NCBI RefSeq assembly: GCF_017357105.1
Contig: NZ_CP071596.1
Span: 868,001-932,000 of the forward strand
Length of the DNA: 64,000 nucleotides
Reading direction: 5' to 3'
Source of the DNA: Natronosalvus caseinilyticus
GTDB taxonomy: Archaea; Halobacteriota; Halobacteria; Halobacteriales; Natrialbaceae
Shown here: positions 9,525 to 17,938 of the stretch, piece by piece
How positions within the stretch are numbered: position 1 is the first letter of the stretch
Layout of the letters: every line of letters starts with the position of its first letter
Made by a program: the position numbers and the translations under genes
The notes under the pieces: generated by a model
Database searches by the model: none
What the model was told of the DNA's origin: nothing
What the model saw: the letters and a program-made list of their open reading frames with translations, nothing else

Positions 9525-10580
9525 ATGCAGTATCAGACGCTCGGAACCGCCGATGTCGAGGTCAGCGAAGTCGGCTTCGGTGCCTGGGTCGTCGGCACCG
9601 ACTGGTGGGGCGACCGCTCGGAAGCCGACGCGATCGAGATGATCGACCACGCCCTCGACCGGGGGATCACCTACTTCGACACGGGCGACGTCTACGGCCA
9701 CGGACGAAGCGAGGAACTCGTCGGGGAGGCCCTCGCGGACGTGCGCGAAGACGTCACCATCGCCACCAAAGTCGGCTACGACTTCTACAACAACCCACAG
9801 GCAGGCCACGGCGAGTTGCCCAAGGAGATGGACCCCGACTACCTCCGGGAGGCCGTCGAGCAGAGCCTCGAGCGACTCGACACCGACTACCTGGACGTCC
9901 TCCAGTTGCACAACGCGAACGTCGACGAAATCACCCCGGACGTCCTCGAGTTCCTCGACGAACTCGAGGAGGATGGGCTGATTCGCGCCCGCGGCCTCGC
10001 GCTGGGTCCCTCCATCGGCTGGCTGGCCGAGGGCGACCTCGCCATCGAGGCGGAGTTCGACTCCGTGCAACTGGTCTGGAACGTCTTAGAGCAGGAGGTC
10101 GGGAACCACTTCCTCGAGACCATCGACCGGACCGGTTCCTCGACGAGCCTGATTCCCCGCGTGCCTCACTCCTCGGGCATCCTGAACGAGCAAGTGACCC
10201 CGGAGACGGAACTCGACGCGGGCGATCACCGCGGCTTCCGCCCCGACGCCTGGTACGAGACGGGCTGGGAGAAACTCGAGGCCCTGCGCTTCCTGGAGCG
10301 CGACGGCGAGCGAACCATGGGCCAGGCCGCCATCGCCTGGCTCCTGAGCCACGAGTCGGTCGCCAGCGTCACGCCGACGTTCCGCACCGCGGCGGACATC
10401 GACGAGTGGACGGCCGCCAGCGACGTGCCGAAACTAAGCGACGAGGAACTGGCTCGCGTCGCCGACCTATACGAGAACGACTTCGGCATCGACCGCGAGG
10501 ACGGCATGGACTCGCTTCGGTCGTCGATCGACGGCGAGGACATCCGCTCGGCGGGTCTGGACAAACTGGCTGCTGACTGA
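9525..10580 (+). CDS. aldo/keto reductase
   Basis: A 351-residue NADPH-dependent oxidoreductase of the AKR superfamily. The TIM-barrel landmarks are present: GITYFDTGDVYGHGRSEELVGEAL carries the catalytic Asp and Tyr, TKVGYD the Lys, and DVLQLHN the His. The C-terminal AIAWLLSHESVASVTPTFRT matches the cofactor-binding end. It most resembles the YghZ/AKR12-14 type, though the substrate is not predictable. The start is ATG 9525 (MQYQTLGTADVEVSEVGFG), the usual AKR opening. Further in-frame codons upstream do not fit the family. Confidence 0.92.
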   Translation: MQYQTLGTADVEVSEVGFGAWVVGTDWWGDRSEADAIEMIDHALDRGITYFDTGDVYGHGRSEELVGEALADVREDVTIATKVGYDFYNNPQAGHGELPKEMDPDYLREAVEQSLERLDTDYLDVLQLHNANVDEITPDVLEFLDELEEDGLIRARGLALGPSIGWLAEGDLAIEAEFDSVQLVWNVLEQEVGNHFLETIDRTGSSTSLIPRVPHSSGILNEQVTPETELDAGDHRGFRPDAWYETGWEKLEALRFLERDGERTMGQAAIAWLLSHESVASVTPTFRTAADIDEWTAASDVPKLSDEELARVADLYENDFGIDREDGMDSLRSSIDGEDIRSAGLDKLAAD

Positions 10581-10705
10581 TCGCGCCCCGCCCTGAGAAG
10601 GACGGTGGCGCTCGAGTGGTGGCGGTCCTGATCTGACGAACTTCTTCGATTACGGACTACACACGAATACGAACATTCTCGTCGGTCGGCCCGAGAGTGA
10701 CGGCC

Positions 10706-11176
10706 ATGTCGTCGCCCGAAACCTCTCCCCCGGACGGACCGAAGGGAACGGACGAAATGGAACACGCGGTCAAACCGGTCGAACAAGCCCCCTCGAGCGA
10801 ACCGAACGCGCCGGAGACCCGTCCAGCCACGATGAATGGCCTCCTCGGCGGCCTCGTCGCCGTCTTCGCCTCTTTTCTCACGTTCTCGGTGCTCCTCGGC
10901 GGCATCGTCGCCGGCTACCTCGAGGGGGCCGACAGGGAAGACGGGATCATGGCCGGTCTGTATGCGGGTTTCGTCTACGCCGCGTTGATCGTCCTGCCGC
11001 TCGTGCTCGGGCTGGGGTCAGTCGTTGGCGTCGGCGAACTGGTCGGCGGACTCGAGTTCGTCGACGGTGGCCTGATCCTCTTCATGGTGTTTTACAGTAC
11101 GTTCGCCGGCGGGTTCGGCGGCTGGGTCGGCGCGTACCTGAACGCGGAGTTCGGCGACGTGTTCGGTCGTCTCTAG
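10706..11176 (+). CDS. DUF5518-like small membrane protein
   Basis: A 156-residue protein. The first ~45 residues are polar, proline-rich and probably disordered. Three or four hydrophobic segments follow, including MNGLLGGLVAVFASFL, GIMAGLYAGFVYAALIVLPL and GLILFMVFYSTFAG. The motif GGIVAGYLEG is typical of haloarchaeal DUF5518-like proteins. No enzymatic motif is visible. The ATG at 10706 was chosen over an in-frame GTG at 10697. Confidence 0.65.
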   Translation: MSSPETSPPDGPKGTDEMEHAVKPVEQAPSSEPNAPETRPATMNGLLGGLVAVFASFLTFSVLLGGIVAGYLEGADREDGIMAGLYAGFVYAALIVLPLVLGLGSVVGVGELVGGLEFVDGGLILFMVFYSTFAGGFGGWVGAYLNAEFGDVFGRL

Positions 11177-11374
11177 CGGAAACGGTTTGCTGACCGCTCG
11201 CCACGGGCGTCGCTCACGCCACTTCTTCTCGAGAGCCGTGTTCGACTCGACTTCGATTTCGACTCACGGACCAATATCCTGTATTCCGAACAGAGACGGC
11301 CCTCGCGTTCCAACTTTGCTACCGCCGTGAGAGAAAGAGCGTTCTGCTCCCCCAATTCCTCCGTCGCGACGCGA

Positions 11375-12991
11375 TCACCCTCTCCGCGGTGACTCGAGTT
11401 CGATGTCCGCAGCCTCGAGCAGATCGGCGACCTCCTCGCGTTTCTCCTGGTGGTCTCGCAAAAACTCCTTCATGAGGTGGGCAGCCTGCTCCTTGCAGTC
11501 GCCACAGAGGCGCTCACCGCCGACGCACTCGTCGTAGACCTGCTTCGCGAACTCGTCATCGTCACCGGCGAGCAAGTAGGCGTAGAGTTCGTAGACGGGA
11601 CACTCGTCGGCTCTACCGCCGAGCTCGCGCTGGAGTTCGGCCGTCTCGCGTCCGCCCGTGGTCGCCGCCTTCACCTTGTCGTAGCCGTCTTCGGGGTCGT
11701 CCAGCAGCGAGATGTGGCTGGCCGGAATCGAGGAGGACATCTTCCCGCCCGTGAGTCCGGTCATGAACCGGTGGTAGATGGACGACGGCGGCTGGAAGCC
11801 GTAGCCGTCGTGAGCGAGTTCGATCGTACGGGCGATTTCGGCGGCCTCGTCGTGATCGAGGTCGAAGGCGTCGACGTGTTCCTCGAAGACCCGTTTCTCG
11901 CCCTCGACGGTGTCGATCAGCGCCTCGAAGGCCTCGTCGGTCGCCCGGCGGTTCAGGAACCGCGTTCGGGGACGAAGGGGTTCCATGCCAGCGTTCTCGA
12001 GCTTCGAGATGGCGCGCTCGAGGACGTCGTCCGTGTCAGCCTCGAGTTCGAGTCCTGGGCCGACCTCGCTGTCGGCGGACGAGAGCCACTCGGCAGCCTC
12101 CACACACCGCGGCTGGTCGGCGTCGTCCGCGTACGACTCCCGGGCGTCGTAGGCCGCGCCGATAATCTCGAGTTCGTCCTCGGTCGCCTCGAAGCTCGCG
12201 TAGGCCGTCGTCACGCCGAAGTAGCGCATCCTGGAGGCCAGATCCCGGGCGAGCCTGACGTGGGGGTCCTGGTCGGGACCGACGGGAATCACCGTGGGCT
12301 TTGGCCCCTCGAGTTGGGGGTAGAGGATGTCGGCCATCTGCGTGACGACCGACTGCATGTGCGAGACGTCGGTCTCGCCGTCGAAGCCGTAGATGGCCCC
12401 GAGTTCGGAGAAGTTGGCCTCGATCCCCAGTTCGAACGCCAGGTCCTGCACCTCGCGCTCGGTCGACTGGCGGTAGATCGTTCCGTCCTCGAGGTCGAAC
12501 CCGAGCGCCAGCAGCGAGAGCAGGTAGTCTCGGGCGTGTTCGTCGATCTCGTCCCAGGTGAGCCCGCGCGCGGAGTGCGCCTCGAGGTCGGCGATCAACG
12601 CGTAGGCGTCCCCGCCCTGCTGTTGGTGCCAGATGATCTCGTCGAAGACGAGCTTGTGTCCGATGTGGGGGTCGCCGGTGGGCATGAACCCCGAGAGGAC
12701 GGCGAAGGGGTCGCCCTCGCGCATGGCCTCGAGCACCGGCCGGTAGTCGCGGTGACCGAAGATGACGCCCCGACGCATCAGGTAGTGAGGGTGGGGCAGG
12801 TCCGCGAGGAGTTCGTCGAACTCCTCGATGCCGAACTCCTCGAAGAGTTTGCGGTAGTCGGAGACGCTCGAAGAGCCCCAGGGGTCGAGGGCGACCTCGT
12901 CGGCGCCAGCGCCCCCTCCGTCAGTCAGCGGTTCCTCGGCGGCCTCGTCGGCCTCGGCGTCCTCGATGGTATCCGTGCCCGTCCCGGTCAT
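11375..12991 (-). CDS. trpS: tryptophan--tRNA ligase
   Basis: A 538-residue class I aminoacyl-tRNA synthetase that charges tRNA-Trp. The signature HIGH motif is in FMPTGDPHIGHK and the KMSKS motif is GGKMSSSIP, both in the archaeal/eukaryotic TrpRS form. An acidic low-complexity stretch of ~35 residues precedes the core. The C-terminus contains a short Cys cluster (CVGGERLCGDC). The ATG at 12991 was chosen because the in-frame sequence upstream is proline/arginine-rich and unrelated. It lies downstream of endA on the same strand, an arrangement I recall from other haloarchaea. Confidence 0.95.
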   Translation of the reverse strand: MTGTGTDTIEDAEADEAAEEPLTDGGGAGADEVALDPWGSSSVSDYRKLFEEFGIEEFDELLADLPHPHYLMRRGVIFGHRDYRPVLEAMREGDPFAVLSGFMPTGDPHIGHKLVFDEIIWHQQQGGDAYALIADLEAHSARGLTWDEIDEHARDYLLSLLALGFDLEDGTIYRQSTEREVQDLAFELGIEANFSELGAIYGFDGETDVSHMQSVVTQMADILYPQLEGPKPTVIPVGPDQDPHVRLARDLASRMRYFGVTTAYASFEATEDELEIIGAAYDARESYADDADQPRCVEAAEWLSSADSEVGPGLELEADTDDVLERAISKLENAGMEPLRPRTRFLNRRATDEAFEALIDTVEGEKRVFEEHVDAFDLDHDEAAEIARTIELAHDGYGFQPPSSIYHRFMTGLTGGKMSSSIPASHISLLDDPEDGYDKVKAATTGGRETAELQRELGGRADECPVYELYAYLLAGDDDEFAKQVYDECVGGERLCGDCKEQAAHLMKEFLRDHQEKREEVADLLEAADIELESPRRG

Positions 12992-13155
12992 TGTCCCGGA
13001 TTCGCCGCCCGGTGCGCAAAAACCTTCGCTTCCCCGGCGTCCGGGCCTCGAGCGTCGGTGCCATCGAGGCGGCAACCGCGTTGGTGGGAGATCGACCGCT
13101 GTAGCGGGTCTCGAAGCCGAAACCGAAACGAAAACCGAATTCCAATCAGGCTCGA

Positions 13156-14235
13156 TCAGGGGGTCAGCCGCTCGAGCGACCGCCACTCGACGTCGGCGTC
13201 AACGTCGCCGTCGGCGTCACCTCCCGGACCCACTTCGCCGACCAGCGCGAACACCATCGTCTTCCGGACGCCGTGAGCCAGCCGCACGTCGAGCGAGAGG
13301 TCTCGTGGCTCGAAGACGTGGTCGGCCGGTAGCACCCGGATCAGGAGTTCGGAGTGGCCGAGGTCGTCGACCGACTCGACGTTCGCATAGGTCCGGAAGT
13401 CCGCGCCGAACTTGTAGCCCGTCTTGGGAACGACGCCGGCCTCACGGAGCGCGGTGTAGACGGCCAGTCGCCGGTCGAATCGCTCGCCCTCGACGTCGCG
13501 ACCGCGCTCGAGCACCGCCGCCGGGTCGAGGTCGATCGCGCCCGCCGCCGCGAGGTGGGCCGCCTCGAGCAACGAACACTGCAGGGTCGGTCGGTCGTAC
13601 TCCCGGCCCTCGAGCGGCTGGCCGTAGAACGTCCGCTCGTAGAGCTCGTGTGGGGGGTTCCAGATGACGACGCGGTCGGCGAGCAGGTCGGCGTCCACGT
13701 CCTCGGGCAGGGCCGTCTCGCTCGTTCCCGAAATTTCGGGCCGGCCGACGTCGAAGTACGTGATCTCGCTCTCCTCGTCGACGACGGCGAGGGCGCCGCT
13801 CTCGAGGTCGCTCGCGGCTACGTCGGTTCGCTCGCCGACCACGCTCAGTGCGTACTCGATCTCCCCGTCTCCCGGCCCCTTCCCGCGGGGGAAGACGGCG
13901 AACTCGGCTCGAGGCGGGTCCGTCACCCACGGTTCGCGAGCGGGGGCGAGGTAGAACCCGCGCGAGCGGAGGTCGGCGTAGACGAGGAACCGAACGCCGA
14001 AGTCAGGTTCCGGTCCCGGTTCGCGGGCGAGGAACGAGCGAAACGACAGTCGCTCGTTGCCGTCGCGGACGGCCGCCAGGTCGCCCCGGTACAGCAAGTG
14101 GGCGGCCTCGACCGGCGCGAGGGAGATCTCGTTGCCCTCGAGTGGGTAGCCGTAGCCACGCGAGTCGTGAAACCGCTGGCGGGCGTCGTTGCCGACGCGG
14201 ACGACGTCGCCATCGAACCGTCCCTCGAGTTCCAT
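13156..14235 (-). CDS. endA: tRNA splicing endonuclease
   Basis: A 359-residue protein made of two endonuclease-like repeats, the form found in archaea where one polypeptide carries two tandem units. It cuts the bulge-helix-bulge at exon-intron junctions of pre-tRNA. The catalytic repeat is C-terminal. KTGYKFGADFRTY holds the conserved Tyr region, GHSELLIRVLP the His, and GVRKTMVFAL the Lys. The N-terminal repeat (NEISLAPVEAAHLLYRG, then DLRSRGFYLAPA) is degenerate. The start is ATG 14235 (MELEGRFDGD). The 3' end is followed by trpS 164 bases later. Confidence 0.92.
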   Translation of the reverse strand: MELEGRFDGDVVRVGNDARQRFHDSRGYGYPLEGNEISLAPVEAAHLLYRGDLAAVRDGNERLSFRSFLAREPGPEPDFGVRFLVYADLRSRGFYLAPAREPWVTDPPRAEFAVFPRGKGPGDGEIEYALSVVGERTDVAASDLESGALAVVDEESEITYFDVGRPEISGTSETALPEDVDADLLADRVVIWNPPHELYERTFYGQPLEGREYDRPTLQCSLLEAAHLAAAGAIDLDPAAVLERGRDVEGERFDRRLAVYTALREAGVVPKTGYKFGADFRTYANVESVDDLGHSELLIRVLPADHVFEPRDLSLDVRLAHGVRKTMVFALVGEVGPGGDADGDVDADVEWRSLERLTP

Positions 14236-14330
14236 ACCCGGAGGTGTCGGGCGGGCCACAAAGCCCCTGCGGATCCCGTCGTCGGTGCTGGTGGGTCACG
14301 TCGCCGGGCAGGCGTCTATGCGGCGAGTCG

Positions 14331-14964
14331 TCAGTGATCGGCCGTCACCGACCCCTCTTCGGCTGTCGCCTCGGACTCGAGCACCCCCGCTCGACCGCGG
14401 TCGCAGGTCGCGTCCAGGCAGCGAGTGCCGGTCATGGTGTCGAACGTGGGGAGGCCGCAGGCACACTCGCCGTCGACGACGCCCGTCGGGATGACGAACC
14501 CGGTGTCGCAGTCGGGGTAGTGCTCACAGCCAGCGATCAGGCCGCCGCGCCGGAGGATTAGCAGGTCGCCCTCGCAGTTCGGACAGTCCCACTCGCGGTC
14601 GAACGCCTCGCGGACGGCGTCGTCGAGCGATTCACAGCCACGGTCGAGACAGACGTGGAAGGCGAGGCCGCGTTCGACGCGCATGCGAGGGAGGCCACAC
14701 TCACAGCGGTCGTCGCGGAGGGTCGCATCCCGCGGGATGCCGTAGCGGTCGCCACAGCCGACGCAGTGGATGCTGTTCGACCGGACGAGGACGCCGGTAC
14801 AGTCGTCGTCTGGACACTCGCCCACGGGGGTACCGGCGCTCGAGGCCGGATAGGTGGCGAAGCCGTCCTCGACGTGGGCGGCGACCCGGAGCGTCTGGGT
14901 GTCCTTCTTCGCGACGAGGGTGAATCCGTCCCCGTCTCCATTCTCACCGTTCCTATTTTCGGCA
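14331..14964 (-). pseudogene. C-terminal part of split topoisomerase-type C4 zinc-finger protein
   Basis: The frame reads without interruption from the transposon edge near 14965 (ENRNGENGDGDGFTLVAKK) to the TGA/TAG at 14331. Within it are several four-cysteine units: CPDDDC/CVGCG, CECGLP/CLDRGC, CPNC/CEHYPDC and CACGLP/CLDATC. The GGLIAGCEHYPDC unit is like DNA topoisomerase C4 zinc fingers. A GTG at 14825 could restart translation and yield a 164-residue truncated product. The matching N-terminal half lies beyond the inserted element at 16940-17136. Intact relatives in haloarchaea are, from memory, about 240 residues with an N-terminal domain like that of NucS. Confidence 0.75.
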
Positions 14965-16692
14965 GTAAACAGCAGTCTGCTTGACGAATCGAGTGGTGCT
15001 GTGTGTCGCTGGGCTTGCCACTGAATGGTTACTGCTATCGTTTTTCGTCTCTGTCGGGGTGACAGCGGGCGCTATGAAGCACGACCCGCCACCAGCAGTC
15101 ACATCTTTCTCCGACTGTCCGAGATACGCCACGGGGGCGTCACCGAACGCGAGACGCGGGCCAGCGGAACGGCGTGCTGGCACGATTTCAGAATCTCCCG
15201 TATAGGAAGACGTGAACTCGTGGTCCAGTGTTGCCGTCTCGCCGAAGAACACGCGGGCCACGTTGACCGCACCAACGTAGTCGCGATCGGCTTGATGGCC
15301 GCATCGGGAGTTGTCACAGCGGAAGTGCCCGCCCCACCACACCTCGTGAAAGTGGTCGGGCGACTTCGTAGTGTGGCCGGTGGAGCCACATCGAGGACAC
15401 GAGCGGGACGTGTTACCCGGACGCACCCGCTTCACGTTCAGTCCGGCGATGTCGGCCCGATACTCGATTTTCGAGATAATCTCTCGACGCGCCCACGAGG
15501 AGAGTTCCCACGAGAGTTGACCTTCACCACGCGGTGGGCTAAGGCTCCGCAAGTCTTCGTGAACAATCGCGTCCACGTCGTACACGAGAGCGAGTGCGAG
15601 GACTTGGTTGGCTACGTCGTGGACGAGTTGCTCGCGCTTGTGACGAATCTTGGTGTTAACCCGCTCGTACTCTGCGTGGACTTGCTCGAATGAGTCCGTG
15701 TGGTCGTTCCCTTGCTGACGCAAATACGCAAGTTTGGCGTTGAGTTGGTTGCGTTCCCAAGCAAGGGCTTGCATCCGTTCTCGCTCCGTGTTCTGGATGA
15801 AATACGGTACAGAGAGTTGCTCCCCGGCCTCGTTGACGACGACGGTGGTGGCATCTTTTCGGAGGCCACCATCAATCGCCAAGGCGGTTTCTACGTCGTC
15901 GGATTTCTCTCGGGGTTCGACTTCGACGGGGAACGACAGTTCGTAGTACTCGTCATCGGTTTTGGTCTGTGTGGGGTGGAACGAAGGTGCGGAGAGACCG
16001 CCGTGTTCGAGCAATTCGTGGAACGCTTCGTACCCACCCGATTCGTGTTCCGTCCACGTCCAATCTCCCCGAGTTTCGGGTTCGAGTGTGTCGGGTGTTT
16101 TGAGTTCGACTGTGAGCGTCTGAGAAGATTCATCATACTCGTATTTCACGGCCTGTCCACTCGTCGGGCCATCGTCAGCAGAATATGGGAGAACGCCTTT
16201 CGAGTACGAGGGGCGGTCTTGCATCTCGAAATACGAGTCGGGGTATCGACCGTGGCGGTCGTAGTACGAGTTGAGTTGCCCGATAAGCAGGTCAACGTAC
16301 CCTGATTTGAGGTATTCCTCGGAGTCCCAGAGTTGTTCCTTGATTCGACGGGTGTCGATGCGTCGAATCTTGTGGTCGGGAAGAACCGGCTGGATGGACT
16401 GGAATGCGTTGCGTTTGTCGGCGTGGCTCCGTAGCGTCTCACCAACTTTCTGCATCACGCATCGCTTGTATCGACTTGGGAGATACAGGTCAACGCCTGC
16501 GAAGGCGTCATCCTCGTCGAAGTATTTCCACGCTTGGTAGGGGTGTTCGTCAATCCCGATGAGGTGGTCTGGCGTCCAGTATCGCTCGAGGAGCGTGTTG
16601 GCTACGCGGGTCGTAAGCGTATCTAATCGAGCGTGGCGCTCTCGCTCTTCGTTAGGGAGTCGTATCGGGAGTGAGAGATGTGTGGACGCCAT
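14953..16692 (-). CDS. tnpB: RNA-guided endonuclease TnpB
   Basis: A 579-residue TnpB of the IS605/IS1341 group. The RuvC-like acidic residues are all present: D274 in LAIDGG, E379 in VHEDL and D471 in DRDYVGAVN. The zinc finger has Cys432/Cys435 (CPRC) and Cys459/Cys464. TnpB uses an omega-RNA from the element's 3' end to cleave DNA next to a short motif, which favours retention of the element at its locus. The last ~88 residues lie in the likely omega-RNA region. The reading frame crosses the right-end hairpin, and its stop TAG at 14953-14955 lies in host DNA. The start is ATG 16692, six bases after the DUF2080 stop. Confidence 0.92.
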   Translation of the reverse strand: MASTHLSLPIRLPNEERERHARLDTLTTRVANTLLERYWTPDHLIGIDEHPYQAWKYFDEDDAFAGVDLYLPSRYKRCVMQKVGETLRSHADKRNAFQSIQPVLPDHKIRRIDTRRIKEQLWDSEEYLKSGYVDLLIGQLNSYYDRHGRYPDSYFEMQDRPSYSKGVLPYSADDGPTSGQAVKYEYDESSQTLTVELKTPDTLEPETRGDWTWTEHESGGYEAFHELLEHGGLSAPSFHPTQTKTDDEYYELSFPVEVEPREKSDDVETALAIDGGLRKDATTVVVNEAGEQLSVPYFIQNTERERMQALAWERNQLNAKLAYLRQQGNDHTDSFEQVHAEYERVNTKIRHKREQLVHDVANQVLALALVYDVDAIVHEDLRSLSPPRGEGQLSWELSSWARREIISKIEYRADIAGLNVKRVRPGNTSRSCPRCGSTGHTTKSPDHFHEVWWGGHFRCDNSRCGHQADRDYVGAVNVARVFFGETATLDHEFTSSYTGDSEIVPARRSAGPRLAFGDAPVAYLGQSEKDVTAGGGSCFIAPAVTPTETKNDSSNHSVASPATHSTTRFVKQTAVYCRK

Positions 16693-16940
16693 CTTGAGTC
16701 ACTCTTCGTCTTCGGGCTCGTGTTGTTCGAGGCGGATGATGGCGACTTTTTCACCAATCCAGTCTTTTGGGACGTGGACGTGTGCGCCGCCGCCAACGGG
16801 TTTCGCTTCTTTTTCGAGGGCTTCCCGACCCTCGAACGTGAACTCAGCCATATCCACTATATATACTCAGTATCTATTAAGCGTTTGGATTCGATTTGTG
16901 TTGAATGACTGCTGTTCACTGCTGATTTTTGTAGCAGTTA
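14965..16940 (-). mobile_element. IS200/IS605-type (IS1341-like) element with DUF2080 and tnpB
   Basis: An element of about 2 kb carrying a DUF2080 gene and tnpB but no tnpA transposase gene, inserted in the zinc-finger gene. No terminal inverted repeats or target duplication are seen, as expected for the family. Each end has a short subterminal hairpin: ACTGCT-9 nt-AGCAGT at 16918-16938 on the left and AGCAGTCTGCT at 14971-14981 on the right. The exact cleavage points are uncertain by about 10-15 bases. Base composition inside is less GC-rich than in neighbouring genes. Movement would need TnpA supplied in trans. Confidence 0.8.
16699..16851 (-). CDS. DUF2080 family transposase-associated protein
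   Basis: A 50-residue ORF starting MAEFTFEGREALEKEAKPVG and ending EQHEPEDEE. The central GGGAHVHVPKDWIGEKVAIIRL is the family hallmark. These small proteins are regularly found just upstream of tnpB in haloarchaeal IS1341-type elements. The fold looks like a SpoVT/AbrB-type DNA-binding strand swap, but the role is not established. It ends six bases before the tnpB start, so the two are probably co-transcribed. Confidence 0.85.
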   Translation of the reverse strand: MAEFTFEGREALEKEAKPVGGGAHVHVPKDWIGEKVAIIRLEQHEPEDEE

Positions 16941-17136
16941 CGCAACCCTCGCGGTCGCTCGAGACGCTATCGGCGCGGGTGAGCCAGGCGACGGGCTGGT
17001 AGCCGTCGACGTCGTGGACGAGGACGGTGTTGTCGGGCTTGACGATGGTCGTGACGCGGCCGCGGTACTCCTTGCGGTCGGTTCCGTCGGCGATCACAGT
17101 GCAGTCACCGGAGAGGACGCGAATGCTGTCGGGCAT
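16940..17136 (-). pseudogene. N-terminal part of the split zinc-finger/NucS-N-like gene
   Basis: Translation from ATG 17136 gives MPDSIRVLSGDCTVIADG, then TTIVKPDNTVLVHDVDGYQP and VAWLTRADSVSSDREG. This beta-rich domain resembles the N-terminal DNA-binding domain of archaeal NucS. The frame then runs into the transposon end and stops at 16867 after unrelated residues (CVTATKISSEQQ). The downstream half, GFTLVAKKDTQTLRVAAHV and the zinc fingers, lies at 14331-14964. The gene is therefore disrupted by the insertion, and a full-length product is not expected. Confidence 0.75.
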
Positions 17137-17158
17137 GACTGGTCTGGCCGCGTGATGG

Positions 17159-17166
17159 TATATAAA
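17159..17166 (-). promoter_or_regulatory. TATA box of the disrupted zinc-finger gene
   Basis: TTTATATA on the minus strand lies about 26 bases before the ATG at 17136, so a leaderless transcript is inferred. The promoter is intact, so the element's genes may be transcribed from it as well as from their own signals. Confidence 0.6.
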
Positions 17167-17340
17167 CTCTCGAGGCGGTGTGTTTCGGCACGTTTCCTCG
17201 ACGCTTACCGGGCCCCGATTCGCGCTCGTGTTTTGTGTTCGCGTTCGTATCCGTTCTACTCGCGTCTCCTATCACGTCCGGCTTCGCGTTCGATGTGAGC
17301 GAGACGAGACTTTTTGACCCCGGTCGTGATACCGGTTAGT

Positions 17341-17853
17341 ATGGGGGAGACGTACGAGGCGGACTGGCTCCACCTCGCCGACGGGGAAACCGTCGTCTGG
17401 GAGAGCCGGCCGCATCCGATCGACATGGGGTGGAAACTGCCGATGGGTCTCGGACTGATGCTCTTCGGGATCGTCGTCCTCGGCCTGTCGGCCGGGGCCG
17501 AGTACGGCCTCGCGAGGGTGATCGGACTGGGCGTCGGGGCCGTCGGTCTCGTCGTCGTCACTGCGACCTACCTCCGCTGGACGAGCACGCGCTACGTCCT
17601 CACCACGAGTCAACTGTACCGAAAACGTGGCATCCTCTCCCGGGACGTCACCCAGTTTCGCCTCGAGCGCGTCCAGAACACGACCCTCGAGCAGGGCGTC
17701 CTCGAGCGGTTGCTCGGGTACGGGCAGCTGACGGTCTACACGGCGGGCTCGGCCGACCCCGAACTCACGTTCACGCACGTACCGAACCCCGAGCGCGCGG
17801 CGGGCCGGTTGAGCGCCGAGCTCGAGGGCGATTCGGGTATTCAGCCGACGTGA
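17341..17853 (+). CDS. PH-domain (bPH2/DUF304-like) membrane protein
   Basis: A 170-residue protein. The N-terminal DGETVVWESRPHPID is the common opening of bacterial/archaeal bPH2 proteins. Two membrane helices follow at about residues 30-75 (MGLGLMLFGIVVLGLS, RVIGLGVGAVGLVVVTATYL). The PH-like domain starts at TSTRYVLTTSQLYRKRGILS and includes VTQFRLERVQNTTLEQGVLERLLGYGQLTVYTAG, the most conserved stretch of the family. Its function is unknown; related proteins are tied to membrane stress. The ATG at 17341 is preferred over upstream codons. Confidence 0.85.
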   Translation: MGETYEADWLHLADGETVVWESRPHPIDMGWKLPMGLGLMLFGIVVLGLSAGAEYGLARVIGLGVGAVGLVVVTATYLRWTSTRYVLTTSQLYRKRGILSRDVTQFRLERVQNTTLEQGVLERLLGYGQLTVYTAGSADPELTFTHVPNPERAAGRLSAELEGDSGIQPT

Positions 17854-17938
17854 GCAGGGTTCGGTACGAGACGCCTCGCGCCCCCGTCGCTGGCCGGGAC
17901 AGAAACGCCTTTCACCGGGCACACCCCGTGTCCGAGTG

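Noticed and set aside
11450-13276. A 608-codon open frame antisense to trpS.
   Set aside because: It mirrors the trpS coding strand, has no family pattern, and the TrpRS signature motifs on the other strand settle the matter.
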